The notes beneath the pieces are model-generated. The model had not been told where the DNA came from. It worked only from the letters and a program-made list of their open reading frames with translations, and made no database searches. This document shows positions 1-6,794 of a stretch of 14,615 nucleotides of DNA, piece after piece. The stretch's first letter is position 1; each line of letters begins with the position of its first letter. The stretch comes from Actinomycetes bacterium (lineage in GTDB: Bacteria; Actinomycetota; Thermoleophilia; Gaiellales; Gaiellaceae). Location: positions 1 to 14,615 of the forward strand of contig JANXXF010000008.1 of assembly GCA_025350775.1 (NCBI GenBank), read 5' to 3'. Position numbers and translations under genes: made by a program.

Positions 1-40
1 ATCGCGGGTGACGATCATGACGGCAAGAGTGGCCTGCCGC
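1..40 (-). other. Left edge; possible start of a divergent gene
   Basis: On the minus strand an ATG at 18-16 opens a frame reading MIVTRD to the window edge. It is the only usable start in that frame and the frame stays open. The minus-oriented operator copy at 58-42 lies just upstream of it, which would suit a divergent gene. No Shine-Dalgarno sequence is visible, and six codons are too few to identify a protein. The plus-strand frames stop at 44-46 and 55-57, so the edge could instead be the tail of an upstream gene. Confidence 0.2.
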
Positions 41-41
41 G

Positions 42-58
42 CCTGAACGCCGCATGAA
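42..58 (-). promoter_or_regulatory. Operator-like direct repeat, copy A
   Basis: Read on the minus strand this is TTCATG-CGGCG-TTCAGG, two hexamers whose starts lie 11 bases apart. One helical turn between tandem half-sites is the usual layout for dimers of OmpR/PhoB-family response regulators. It faces away from copy B at 83-99. The in-window regulator at 4695-5363 is the obvious candidate to bind it. This is a pattern-based inference; no binding data are available. Confidence 0.55.
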
Positions 59-61
59 CGG

Positions 62-82
62 CTGCCCGGGCAGGATGTCCTG
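62..82. repeat. Two overlapping palindromes between the operator copies
   Basis: CTGCCCGGGCAG at 62-73 is a perfect 12-base palindrome. CAGGATGTCCTG at 71-82 has 5-base arms around a TG centre and shares CAG with the first. They fill the gap between direct-repeat copies A and B. They could be a site for a second dimeric regulator or the spacer of one composite operator. In GC-rich DNA a palindrome of this size can occur by chance. Confidence 0.4.
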
Positions 83-99
83 TTCAGGCCGCGTTCACG
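83..99 (+). promoter_or_regulatory. Operator-like direct repeat, copy B
   Basis: TTCAGG-CCGCG-TTCACG, with 11 bases between the hexamer starts, is oriented toward the ABC transporter operon and ends 14 bases before its first likely start codon (ATG 114). It matches copy A and the distant copy at 9381-9397 in hexamer, spacing and the GC-rich spacer. It is inferred to be a site for an OmpR/PhoB-type regulator, possibly autoregulating the operon. No canonical -10 hexamer was found between this repeat and the gene. Confidence 0.55.
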
Positions 100-113
100 C
101 GACAGAGAGCACG

Positions 114-659
114 ATGTTCGGCATGAGACTCGCACTGCTGATCGCCGCCGCTGTCCTCGTCGCTCCGGGCACTGCGGCCGCGGCGAGCCTGGCGCCACGC
201 GCTGCGAACGGGGGCGGCGACATCCCGGACAACCAGGTGTTCCTGCGCTACACGAGCACCGCCGGCCGCTGGTCGATCCGCTACCCGGAGGGCTGGGCGC
301 GCACCGGCAACGGCGCGGCCATCTCGTTCAGGGACCGTGGCAACGCCGTCCGCGTCGCGGTTGCGGCCGGTGCGGCCCCAACGCCGGCAACGGTCGTAGC
401 CGACGTCCGTGCCATCCGCGGCGCCAGCGCTGCCGGACGTGTACGGACGCTGAAGCTCGGCGGCGGCATGGCCGTCGAGCTGACGTTCACGTCGGTCGGG
501 CCGCCCGACCCCGTCACCGGCAAGCGCCTCACGATCACGACCGACCGGTACGAGCTCGGGAGTAAGGGACGGGTGGCCACCCTCGACCTCTCGACGCCGG
601 TCGGCGTCGACAACGTCGATGCGTTCCGGCTGATCTCGGACAGCTTCCGCTGGCGATGA
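114..659 (+). CDS. Secreted PsbP-like protein, first gene of ABC/two-component operon
   Basis: A 181-residue protein. The first ~25 residues form a signal peptide: MFGMR, then a hydrophobic run LALLIAAAVLVA, then a small-residue AAAAS cleavage region. The mature part, from about residue 40, has the look of the PsbP/MOG1-like fold: an aromatic strand (VFLRY), SIRYPEGW, an ISFRD strand, a VRVAV strand and a C-terminal FRLISDSFRW helix. That fold is a small extracytoplasmic domain without known catalysis. ATG 114 is preferred because the longer frame from 54 would put operator and palindrome sequence inside the gene and hide the signal peptide; GAGAG lies just upstream, and ATG 123 is an alternative. 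Its stop overlaps the ATPase start as ATGA, so it probably works with the transporter as an extracytoplasmic partner or substrate-capture protein (inference). Confidence 0.75.
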   Translation: MFGMRLALLIAAAVLVAPGTAAAASLAPRAANGGGDIPDNQVFLRYTSTAGRWSIRYPEGWARTGNGAAISFRDRGNAVRVAVAAGAAPTPATVVADVRAIRGASAAGRVRTLKLGGGMAVELTFTSVGPPDPVTGKRLTITTDRYELGSKGRVATLDLSTPVGVDNVDAFRLISDSFRWR

Positions 660-1372
660 CGAGCCTCTACCGGGAGCCGGACGAAAGGCAGGCGCCGACG
701 GTCGGCGCACTGGAGCTGCGCGACGTGTTTCGCATCTTCGGCGCAGGCGAGGCCGAGACGGTGGCGCTGCGCGGCCTCGACGTGCGGGTCGAGCAAGGCG
801 AGCTGGTCGCGGTCGTCGGTCCGTCCGGCTCCGGCAAAAGCACGATGTTGCGGCTCGCGGCCGGGCTCGACGTACCTTCTGCCGGCGACGTCCGTGCTTT
901 CGGCCAGTCGCTGGTGCGCCTGACCGGGGCGGCGCTGGCCCGCTATCGGGCACGCGACGTGGCAGTCGTCTTCCAGCGCGGGAATCTCGTCGCATCCCTC
1001 ACGGCGGCCGAGAACGTCGCGCTCTCGATGCGGCTGGCAGGCAAGGGGACGGGCAGGCAGGCGGGCCGGCAGCGAGCACTCGAGTCGCTGGCGGAGTTCG
1101 GCCTGGAGTCGGCCGCCGGACGGCGGCCGCAGGCGCTCTCCGGGGGCGAGCAGCAGCGCGTCGCGGTCGCCGCCGCGGCCGCCCGCGGAGCCCGGCTCGT
1201 GCTCGCCGACGAGCCCACCGCCGAGCTCGACGAGGCAAGCGAGAGTGGCGTTCTGGATGCGTTGGAACGCCTCCGCGAAGGCGGAGCGACAGTCGTCGTG
1301 GTCACGCACGCGGGCCGTGTCGCCGGGCGGGCCGACCGGGTGATCGAGATCAGGGACGGTCGCACCGCATGA
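656..1372 (+). CDS. ABC transporter ATP-binding protein (MacB/LolD type), first copy
   Basis: A 238-residue cytoplasmic ATPase of the MacB/LolD/FtsE class. All motifs are intact: Walker A GPSGSGKST (Lys61), Q-loop VFQRGN, ABC signature LSGGEQQRV (from residue 161), Walker B LVLADEP with Asp185 and catalytic Glu186, and switch His218. It hydrolyses ATP to drive the FtsX-type permease encoded two genes downstream. The ~20-residue N-terminal extension before the first strand (REPDERQAPTVGALELRDV) is poorly conserved in this class. It overlaps the genes on both sides by four bases (ATGA at 656-659 and 1369-1372). It is followed by a second, divergent ATPase, so the complex may be a heterodimer with both sites competent. 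The substrate cannot be told from the sequence. Confidence 0.92.
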   Translation: MTSLYREPDERQAPTVGALELRDVFRIFGAGEAETVALRGLDVRVEQGELVAVVGPSGSGKSTMLRLAAGLDVPSAGDVRAFGQSLVRLTGAALARYRARDVAVVFQRGNLVASLTAAENVALSMRLAGKGTGRQAGRQRALESLAEFGLESAAGRRPQALSGGEQQRVAVAAAAARGARLVLADEPTAELDEASESGVLDALERLREGGATVVVVTHAGRVAGRADRVIEIRDGRTA

Positions 1373-2052
1373 CGGTGGTTGCCTGCCACCGGGTTGCGGT
1401 CGTCCACGGCGAAGGCGCCGTGCGGGTACGGGCCCTCGACGATGTGAGCGTCGGCGTCGAGGAACGGGCCCGCCTCGCGATCGTTGGCCGGTCGGGCTCC
1501 GGCAAGACGACGTTGCTGCATGTGCTCGGCGCGATCGTCGAGCCCACGTCGGGGTCGGTGGAGTGGCGCGCGAACCCGTCCGTGCTGACCTCGTCGAGCT
1601 CGCTAAGCGACAGGGCGCGACGGCTCCTGCGCAGCCGGATCGGCATCGTCTTCCAGGGCTCGAACCTGCTCCCCCACTTCGACGCGGGCGAGAACGTGGC
1701 GTTCGCGGCGCTCGCATCCGGCGCAGACCCCGCTACCGCGACCGGGCTGCTCGGCCTCGTCGGCCTCGAGGCAAAGGCACGGCACCTCCCCTCCGAGCTG
1801 TCGGCGGGTGAGCAGCAACGCGTCGCAATCGCGCGCGCCCTCGCCCAGCGACCCGCTCTCCTGCTCTGCGACGAGCCGACCGGGCACCTCGACGGAGACA
1901 CGGGCGAGCGGGTGCTCGACCTCCTCGACGCGCTCCAGCGCGAGCTCGGTTTCGCCCTCGTGCTCGCCACCCACGACTCCGACGTCGCCGCGCGCTTCGA
2001 CCGAGTTCTCGTGATGCACGACGGCCGCATCATCTCGAGCGCTGACGCATGA
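1369..2052 (+). CDS. ABC transporter ATP-binding protein (MacB/LolD type), second copy
   Basis: A 227-residue ATPase, clearly a different protein from its upstream neighbour. It has Walker A GRSGSGKTT (Lys46), Q-loop VFQGSNLLPH, a slightly altered signature LSAGEQQRV (residues 144-152, Ala for the first Gly), Walker B LLLCDEP with Asp168 and Glu169, and switch His202. The catalytic residues are all present, so it is probably active. Compared with the first ATPase it lacks the N-terminal extension and carries an insert near residues 64-80 (NPSVLTSSSSLSDRARR). ATGA overlaps at both ends imply translational coupling. With the single large permease next door, the simplest model is one permease plus one of each ATPase (inference). 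Confidence 0.92.
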   Translation: MTVVACHRVAVVHGEGAVRVRALDDVSVGVEERARLAIVGRSGSGKTTLLHVLGAIVEPTSGSVEWRANPSVLTSSSSLSDRARRLLRSRIGIVFQGSNLLPHFDAGENVAFAALASGADPATATGLLGLVGLEAKARHLPSELSAGEQQRVAIARALAQRPALLLCDEPTGHLDGDTGERVLDLLDALQRELGFALVLATHDSDVAARFDRVLVMHDGRIISSADA

Positions 2053-4676
2053 GCTCGCTCGCCCGCCTCGCGCTGCTCTCCCTTGCCCGCGCCCCGGCGC
2101 GTGCGGCGATTCGCCTGCTCGCGCTCGCGGCAGCAGCGGCGCTCGTCGGCGCGATGGTGCTCTTCATCGGCCACGCGCAGCGGACGATGACCGGGCTCGC
2201 GGTGCGCAGCGTCCCGCTCGACTGGCAGGGGCCGGTCGGATCCGCGCACGCAGCCTCTCGCGTCGCCGCGGACGTCGCCCGCCAGCCGGGCGTCGCGCAG
2301 GCATCCCCGGTCGCCACCGCCCGGTTCACGGGAGTCGTACACCAGGCAGCCGTGGGGGCGATTGCCGCCGGTGCCGGATCGGTCCTCGCGGTGCCGCCCG
2401 ACTACCTCGCGCACCTCCCGACGTTCCGGTTTCTGCGCGGGACGCTGCGCGATGGCGAGATCGTCCTCGACCAGCAGCTCGCGGCGACCCTCCAGGCGCA
2501 GCCTGGCGACACCGTCGCACTCGCGCTCGCACCGGGCCGGCGGCGGAGCTTCCGCGTCTCCGGCGTTGTCGCGGTCTCGGCCGGTGACACCCTCTTCCAG
2601 CCGCTCGACCCGCTGCTCGGCCCGGCACCCGCTCAGCCGCCCGCCAACGTCGCGATCCTGCCGTTCGCGACATTCGCGAGGCTCGCGGCCGGAAACCTGG
2701 AGGGAGTCCAGTGGCAGGTGCAGGCGCAGGTCGACCCCGGCGCGCTCGGTGGGAGCCCGAGCCACGCCCTCGCTACCGCGACACGCCTGCGCAATCGCGT
2801 CGAGCGTTCGCTGCCCGGCGAGGTGCAGTTCGTCGACAACCTCTCCGACCGGCTCTCGGCCGCCGCCGGCGACGCGCTCTACGCCGAGGCCCTCTTCATC
2901 ATGCTCGCCCTCCCCGGTGCGATCGTTGCGCTGGGTCTCGCCTACCTCGCCGCACTCGGCACCGTCGAGCGCGACCGCCGCGAGATCTTGCTACTGCGCG
3001 CCCGCGGCGCCGACACCCGCGCCCTCTTCGCGATGGCGGCCGTGGAAGCAGCCGTACTCGGGATCGTCGCCGGCGGGCTGGCGACCGCCATCGCCCTTGG
3101 CAGCGTGGAGTGGGTGATCGGCGGCCCCACAGCGGCCGGCCGGATCGGAGCTGCAGCCGGGATCTGCGTCGGCGTCGCGGTCATCGGCGCGTTCGCCGCA
3201 CGGGTCGCAGCGATGCTTCCCGCGCTGCGCGGCACGACGCTCGAGCCGACCCGCCCTGTGCGACCGCTCTGGCAGCGCCTCTGGCTCGACCTCATCGCGC
3301 TCGGCGGCTCGGCTTTCGTCTACTGGCTGACGGTGCGCACCGGCTTCTCCGCCGTCGTCAACCCGGACTCCAACCCAACGTTGTCGCTGTCGGTTTACAT
3401 GTTCCTGGCACCGGCACTGCTCTGGGTCGGTGCCGCCCTGCTCGTTCTCCGGCTCCGCGGCCGGCTCCTCGGCACCGTAGCCCGGATCGCCGCACGCGGC
3501 CGCCCCGGGTGGCGGTTCTTCCTGCTCGCGAGCGCCTCGCGGCGCGGCCCGGCCCTCAACCGCGGACTGCTCCTCGTCGGCCTGCTCCTCGCCTTCGGTG
3601 TCGAGCTCGCGCTCTTCTCGGCCACCTACGACAGGCAGGCACGGATCGACGCGGAGCTGACGCTCGGCGCGGATGTCGTCGCCACCGCACCGGCCGGCGC
3701 CATCGACCGCTTCCGTGTCCTGCAGACGGCGCGATCGCTGCCGGGCGTGAGCGCCGCCTCCCCGGTGCTCCATGCGTACGCCTACGTCGGCCCCGACCTC
3801 CAGGACATCTTCGGCGTCGACCCGGCCTCGATCGGCGGAGCGACTACTCTGCGCGACTCGTACTTCGAGGCAGGGAGCGGTCGAGCCTCGGTCGCCCGGC
3901 TCGCAGCACGCCACGACGGCGTTCTCGTCTCGAAAGAGACGATCACCGACTACTCGCTGCACATCGGCGACCTGCTCCGCCTACGCGTGCTCGACCGGCA
4001 CACGGGCCGCTTCGCGATCGTCCCCTTCCATGTCGCCGGCATCGTCCGCGAGTTCCCCTCCGCCCCGCACGACTCGTTCATGGTCGCGGAGCTCGGCTAC
4101 CTCACGGCAGTCACCGGTGAGCCCGGGCCAAACGTCGTGTTCGCGCGAGCGAGCGGCGACGAGCGCGCTGTCGCGAGCCGCCTGTCAGCGGCCACGCTCA
4201 CCGCCGGCACCTCGGTCAAGAACATTCGCACGCAGACCGCACAGACCGTCAGCTCGATCACGACGATCGACCTCCGCGGCATCTCCCGCATCGAAGAGGC
4301 GTTCGCGCTCGCACTCGCCGCACTCGCACTGGCACTGCTCACCGCCGTCGGCATCGCGGAGCGCCGCCAGGAGCTCGCGACGATGTCTGCGCTAGGAGCG
4401 CCGCTTCATCGCATCGCCGCGTTCATCTGGAGCGAGATCGGCCTCGTGCTCGTCGCTGCCGCTGCGTTCGCTGCGCTGCTCGGCTGGCTGCTCGCCGAGA
4501 TGCTCGTCGCGATGCTCCAGCACGTGTTCGACCCGCCCCCCGACCAGCTCGCCGTGCCCTGGCCGTTCCTCGGCGCCCTTGCCGGCGCAGCGGTGGCCGG
4601 CGCGGTGATCGTCGCGATCGGTGGCACCCGCCTGCTGCGGCGGCTGCCACTGGGCGCGATCCTGCGCGAGGAGTGA
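2049..4676 (+). CDS. FtsX-like ABC permease with two MacB/LolC-type halves
   Basis: An 875-residue inner-membrane permease. About ten hydrophobic helices can be drawn: 21-41, 279-302, 325-351, 366-391, 411-429, 447-466, 505-525, 749-770, 791-822 and 838-859. Two large extracytoplasmic regions (about 42-275 and 527-745) each sit between one helix and a three-helix FtsX bundle, so the protein is an internal duplication in which one chain does the work of a LolC/LolE or MacB dimer. Cytoplasmic loops RDRREILLLRARGA (308-321) and RRQELATMSALGA (772-784) are the expected ATPase-coupling segments. Family members use ATP to move lipoproteins, peptides or lipids out of the membrane, or to control cell-wall hydrolases from outside. 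The start overlaps the ATPase stop (ATGA). The substrate is unknown. Confidence 0.9.
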   Translation: MSSLARLALLSLARAPARAAIRLLALAAAAALVGAMVLFIGHAQRTMTGLAVRSVPLDWQGPVGSAHAASRVAADVARQPGVAQASPVATARFTGVVHQAAVGAIAAGAGSVLAVPPDYLAHLPTFRFLRGTLRDGEIVLDQQLAATLQAQPGDTVALALAPGRRRSFRVSGVVAVSAGDTLFQPLDPLLGPAPAQPPANVAILPFATFARLAAGNLEGVQWQVQAQVDPGALGGSPSHALATATRLRNRVERSLPGEVQFVDNLSDRLSAAAGDALYAEALFIMLALPGAIVALGLAYLAALGTVERDRREILLLRARGADTRALFAMAAVEAAVLGIVAGGLATAIALGSVEWVIGGPTAAGRIGAAAGICVGVAVIGAFAARVAAMLPALRGTTLEPTRPVRPLWQRLWLDLIALGGSAFVYWLTVRTGFSAVVNPDSNPTLSLSVYMFLAPALLWVGAALLVLRLRGRLLGTVARIAARGRPGWRFFLLASASRRGPALNRGLLLVGLLLAFGVELALFSATYDRQARIDAELTLGADVVATAPAGAIDRFRVLQTARSLPGVSAASPVLHAYAYVGPDLQDIFGVDPASIGGATTLRDSYFEAGSGRASVARLAARHDGVLVSKETITDYSLHIGDLLRLRVLDRHTGRFAIVPFHVAGIVREFPSAPHDSFMVAELGYLTAVTGEPGPNVVFARASGDERAVASRLSAATLTAGTSVKNIRTQTAQTVSSITTIDLRGISRIEEAFALALAALALALLTAVGIAERRQELATMSALGAPLHRIAAFIWSEIGLVLVAAAAFAALLGWLLAEMLVAMLQHVFDPPPDQLAVPWPFLGALAGAAVAGAVIVAIGGTRLLRRLPLGAILREE

Positions 4677-4694
4677 CGCGCATACTCCGCTGAG

Positions 4695-5363
4695 ATGAAC
4701 GGCGCACGCATCCTGATCGTGGAGGACGACTCCGAGCTGCGCTCGGTGCTCGCGCGCAGCCTTACCGAGGAAGGCTTCCACGTGGAAGGTGCCCGCGACG
4801 GAGCGCAGCTCCTCGCTCGGGTCGACGACTTCGCCCCGGACGCCCTGATCGTCGACATCGGCCTCCCCGACGCCGATGGCCGCGATCTCTGCCAGGCCCT
4901 GCGGGCGCGGGGCATGACTGCGCCCGTCATCTTCCTCACCGCGCGCGACTCCCTGGCCGAACGGCTCTCCGGCTTCGATGCGGGCGGCGACGACTACGTC
5001 ACGAAGCCGTTCGCGCTCGCCGAGCTCGTCGCCCGCCTGACCGTGGCATTGCGGCGGGCCGGCACCGACGTCGCCGTCGAAGGGCGCGGCCTGCGCGTCG
5101 ACCCGATCCGCCACACCGTCGCGTGCGGTGGCGAGGAGCAGCGCCTCACGCCCACGGAGTTCCGGCTGCTCGCCCGCCTGCTCGCCGAGCCCGGCAACGT
5201 GATCCGCCGCCGCGAGCTCGTCCGCGCCGGCTGGTCGGCCGGCGCCGTCGTCCACGACAACACGCTCGACGCGTACATCGCACGCCTGCGGCGCAAGCTG
5301 CGCGCGCTCCCCGCTGCGCCCACGCTCGACACCGTCCACGGCGTCGGCTACCGCATCGCGTGA
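4695..5363 (+). CDS. OmpR/PhoB-family response regulator
   Basis: A 222-residue two-domain regulator. The receiver domain (1-~118) has the acidic pair Asp11/Asp12, phospho-acceptor Asp54 in VDIGLPD, Thr82 in FLTAR and Lys104 in the TKPF motif. The C-terminal winged helix (about 125-222) shows LTPTEFRLLARLL, then the recognition-helix region VHDNTLDAYIARLRRKL and the terminal VHGVGYRI strand. It should bind tandem direct repeats as a phosphorylated dimer; the repeats at 42-58, 83-99 and 9381-9397 are the candidates in this window. It begins 18 bases after the permease gene with no good Shine-Dalgarno, and its stop overlaps the kinase start as GTGA. It is co-oriented with the transporter, so probably co-transcribed. 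Confidence 0.93.
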   Translation: MNGARILIVEDDSELRSVLARSLTEEGFHVEGARDGAQLLARVDDFAPDALIVDIGLPDADGRDLCQALRARGMTAPVIFLTARDSLAERLSGFDAGGDDYVTKPFALAELVARLTVALRRAGTDVAVEGRGLRVDPIRHTVACGGEEQRLTPTEFRLLARLLAEPGNVIRRRELVRAGWSAGAVVHDNTLDAYIARLRRKLRALPAAPTLDTVHGVGYRIA

Positions 5364-6700
5364 AGCGCGCCGGCCTCCGCCTCCGCCTCTGGCTCGCAGT
5401 CGTCCTGCTTACCGGGGCGGCGCTCGCTGCAGCCATCGTCGGCTTCAACGTCCTGCTCGCCGGGGAACTCGACCGCGGCGCCGACAGCCTTGCGCGTTCG
5501 CGTGCCTCGGCCGAGCTCGACGTCGTCCAGATCACGAACGGCACGATCGTCCCGCGCGAGACTGCGGACGATGCGGCGCGCGTGGGCGGCTCGCGCGTCT
5601 GGATCTTCACGGCAGCCGGCGCAATCGAGTCACCGCTCGCGCCGGCAGCAGTCACCGCTGCGGCTCGCGCTCTCACCGGCGGCCCTGCCCGTTTCGTCGA
5701 CATCCCGGACGCCGACGTCCGCCTCTTCTCGCAGCCGGTCGTGGTGAAGGGCGCTCGCGTGGGAACCGTCGTCACCGAGGTATCGCTCGCGCCGTACGAG
5801 CAGACGCGCAAGACCGCGCTGGTCGCCTCCCTCCTGCTCGCAGCGCTCGTCGTCCTGCTCGTCGCAGCCGCCGCCTGGTGGCTGTTGCGCGCCTCGCTGA
5901 GCCCGGTTCGCCGGATGACGCGCCAGGCGGCCGACTGGAGCGAGCATGACCCGGCCGGCCGCTTCGCCCTCGGCGATCCCCACGACGAGCTGACCGAGCT
6001 CGCCGCAACGCTCGACACTCTTCTGGAGCGCGTCGCAGCAAGCCTCCGCCACGAGCAGCGGTTCTCGGCCGAGCTCTCCCACGAGCTGCGCACGCCGCTC
6101 GCCGGCCTCATCGCCGAAGCCGAGCTCGCGCTGCGTCGCGAGCGCGACCCTGCGGAGTACCGGGCGTCGCTCGAGCAGATCCTCGGCAGCGCCGGCAAGC
6201 TCGCCCGCACCGTTGACGCGCTCGTCGCCGCCGCCCGCGCGGAAGCAGGCAGCCCGCGCGGCACCGCCGACGCCCTCGCCGTCGTCGAGGAGGTGGCGGC
6301 GGCGTGTGCGCCGCTCGCCGAGCGGCTCGGCATCACGATCACGTTGGCGCCCCCTGCTGGCGCCATCCGGGTCGGCATCGACGCCGACCTCGCCGAGCGG
6401 ATCCTCCAGCCCGTCGTCGAGAACGCCTGCCACTACGGGCAGGCCGACGTGGTCCTCACCGTTACGCGCCGCGGCACGCACGTCGTCATCGAGGTTGAGG
6501 ACGACGGCCCCGGCATCACCGCCGCCGAGCGAGAGTCGATCTTCGAGCCCGGGAGCCGCGGCAGCGCCTCCGCTGCAACACCTGGCGCCGGGCTCGGGCT
6601 GGCGCTCGCCCGCCGGCTCGCCCGCAGCGTCTCCGGCGACATCGAAGCGGCCGCTGCTGCTACCGGCGCCCGCTTCGAGATCGCCCTGCCACTTGCGTAG
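5360..6700 (+). CDS. Membrane sensor histidine kinase
   Basis: A 446-residue kinase starting at GTG 5360, which overlaps the regulator stop as GTGA; upstream codons in the same frame are an arginine/proline-rich shadow of the regulator gene. Order: TM1 (~10-34), a small extracytoplasmic sensor of ~115 residues, TM2 (~152-176), HAMP (~177-228), a HisKA dimerisation helix with phospho-acceptor His241 in SAELSHELRTPL, and a HATPase domain with N-box ENACHYG (~354-360), G1 DDGPGI and G2 GAGLGLAL. All catalytic motifs are intact. It should autophosphorylate on an envelope signal and pass phosphate to Asp54 of its partner. Coupling to an FtsX-type transporter recalls systems where the transporter itself is the sensor, but this kinase has its own extracytoplasmic loop, so the signal is not predictable. 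Confidence 0.92.
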   Translation: MKRAGLRLRLWLAVVLLTGAALAAAIVGFNVLLAGELDRGADSLARSRASAELDVVQITNGTIVPRETADDAARVGGSRVWIFTAAGAIESPLAPAAVTAAARALTGGPARFVDIPDADVRLFSQPVVVKGARVGTVVTEVSLAPYEQTRKTALVASLLLAALVVLLVAAAAWWLLRASLSPVRRMTRQAADWSEHDPAGRFALGDPHDELTELAATLDTLLERVAASLRHEQRFSAELSHELRTPLAGLIAEAELALRRERDPAEYRASLEQILGSAGKLARTVDALVAAARAEAGSPRGTADALAVVEEVAAACAPLAERLGITITLAPPAGAIRVGIDADLAERILQPVVENACHYGQADVVLTVTRRGTHVVIEVEDDGPGITAAERESIFEPGSRGSASAATPGAGLGLALARRLARSVSGDIEAAAAATGARFEIALPLA

Positions 6701-6746
6701 CCGGCCGCCGTGCGACCGGGCCGCCCGCCGGCCGCAGCGCCCGGGA

Positions 6747-6773
6747 GCTCGGGTTGCGACTGCGCGCCCGAGC
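6747..6773 (+). terminator. GC-rich hairpin after the kinase gene
   Basis: GCTCGGG (6747-6753) pairs with CCCGAGC (6767-6773), and inside it GCG can pair with CGC around ACTG. It lies 46 bases after the kinase stop and ends just before the -10-like hexamer of the next gene. There is no T tract, so it would be an intrinsic terminator only in the loose sense accepted for high-GC actinobacteria; it could also be a promoter-proximal fold. Confidence 0.35.
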
Positions 6774-6781
6774 CGCCCCGC

Positions 6782-6787
6782 TACCCT
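6782..6787 (+). promoter_or_regulatory. -10-like TACCCT next to a GTG start
   Basis: TACCCT fits the TAnnnT form of actinobacterial -10 boxes and ends seven bases before GTG 6795. That spacing puts transcription start at or next to the start codon, as in leaderless genes. No Shine-Dalgarno sequence precedes the GTG, which agrees. No convincing -35 element was found at normal spacing. Confidence 0.4.
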
Positions 6788-6794
6788 CGACCGA

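Noticed and set aside
54..113. Upstream ATG 54 as start of the PsbP-like gene
   Set aside because: It would place 20 residues before the signal peptide and bury the operator and palindromes in coding sequence; ATG 114 gives a clean signal peptide.
281..3962. Several long minus-strand open frames opposite the ABC operon (for example 281-1717, 1350-2765 and 2991-3962)
   Set aside because: They are antisense to genes with complete motifs and have the low-complexity composition typical of GC-rich shadow frames.
5123..5359. Upstream extension of the histidine kinase frame
   Set aside because: The extension overlaps the regulator's DNA-binding domain and is Arg/Pro-rich; GTG 5360 gives a proper first membrane helix and the common GTGA overlap.
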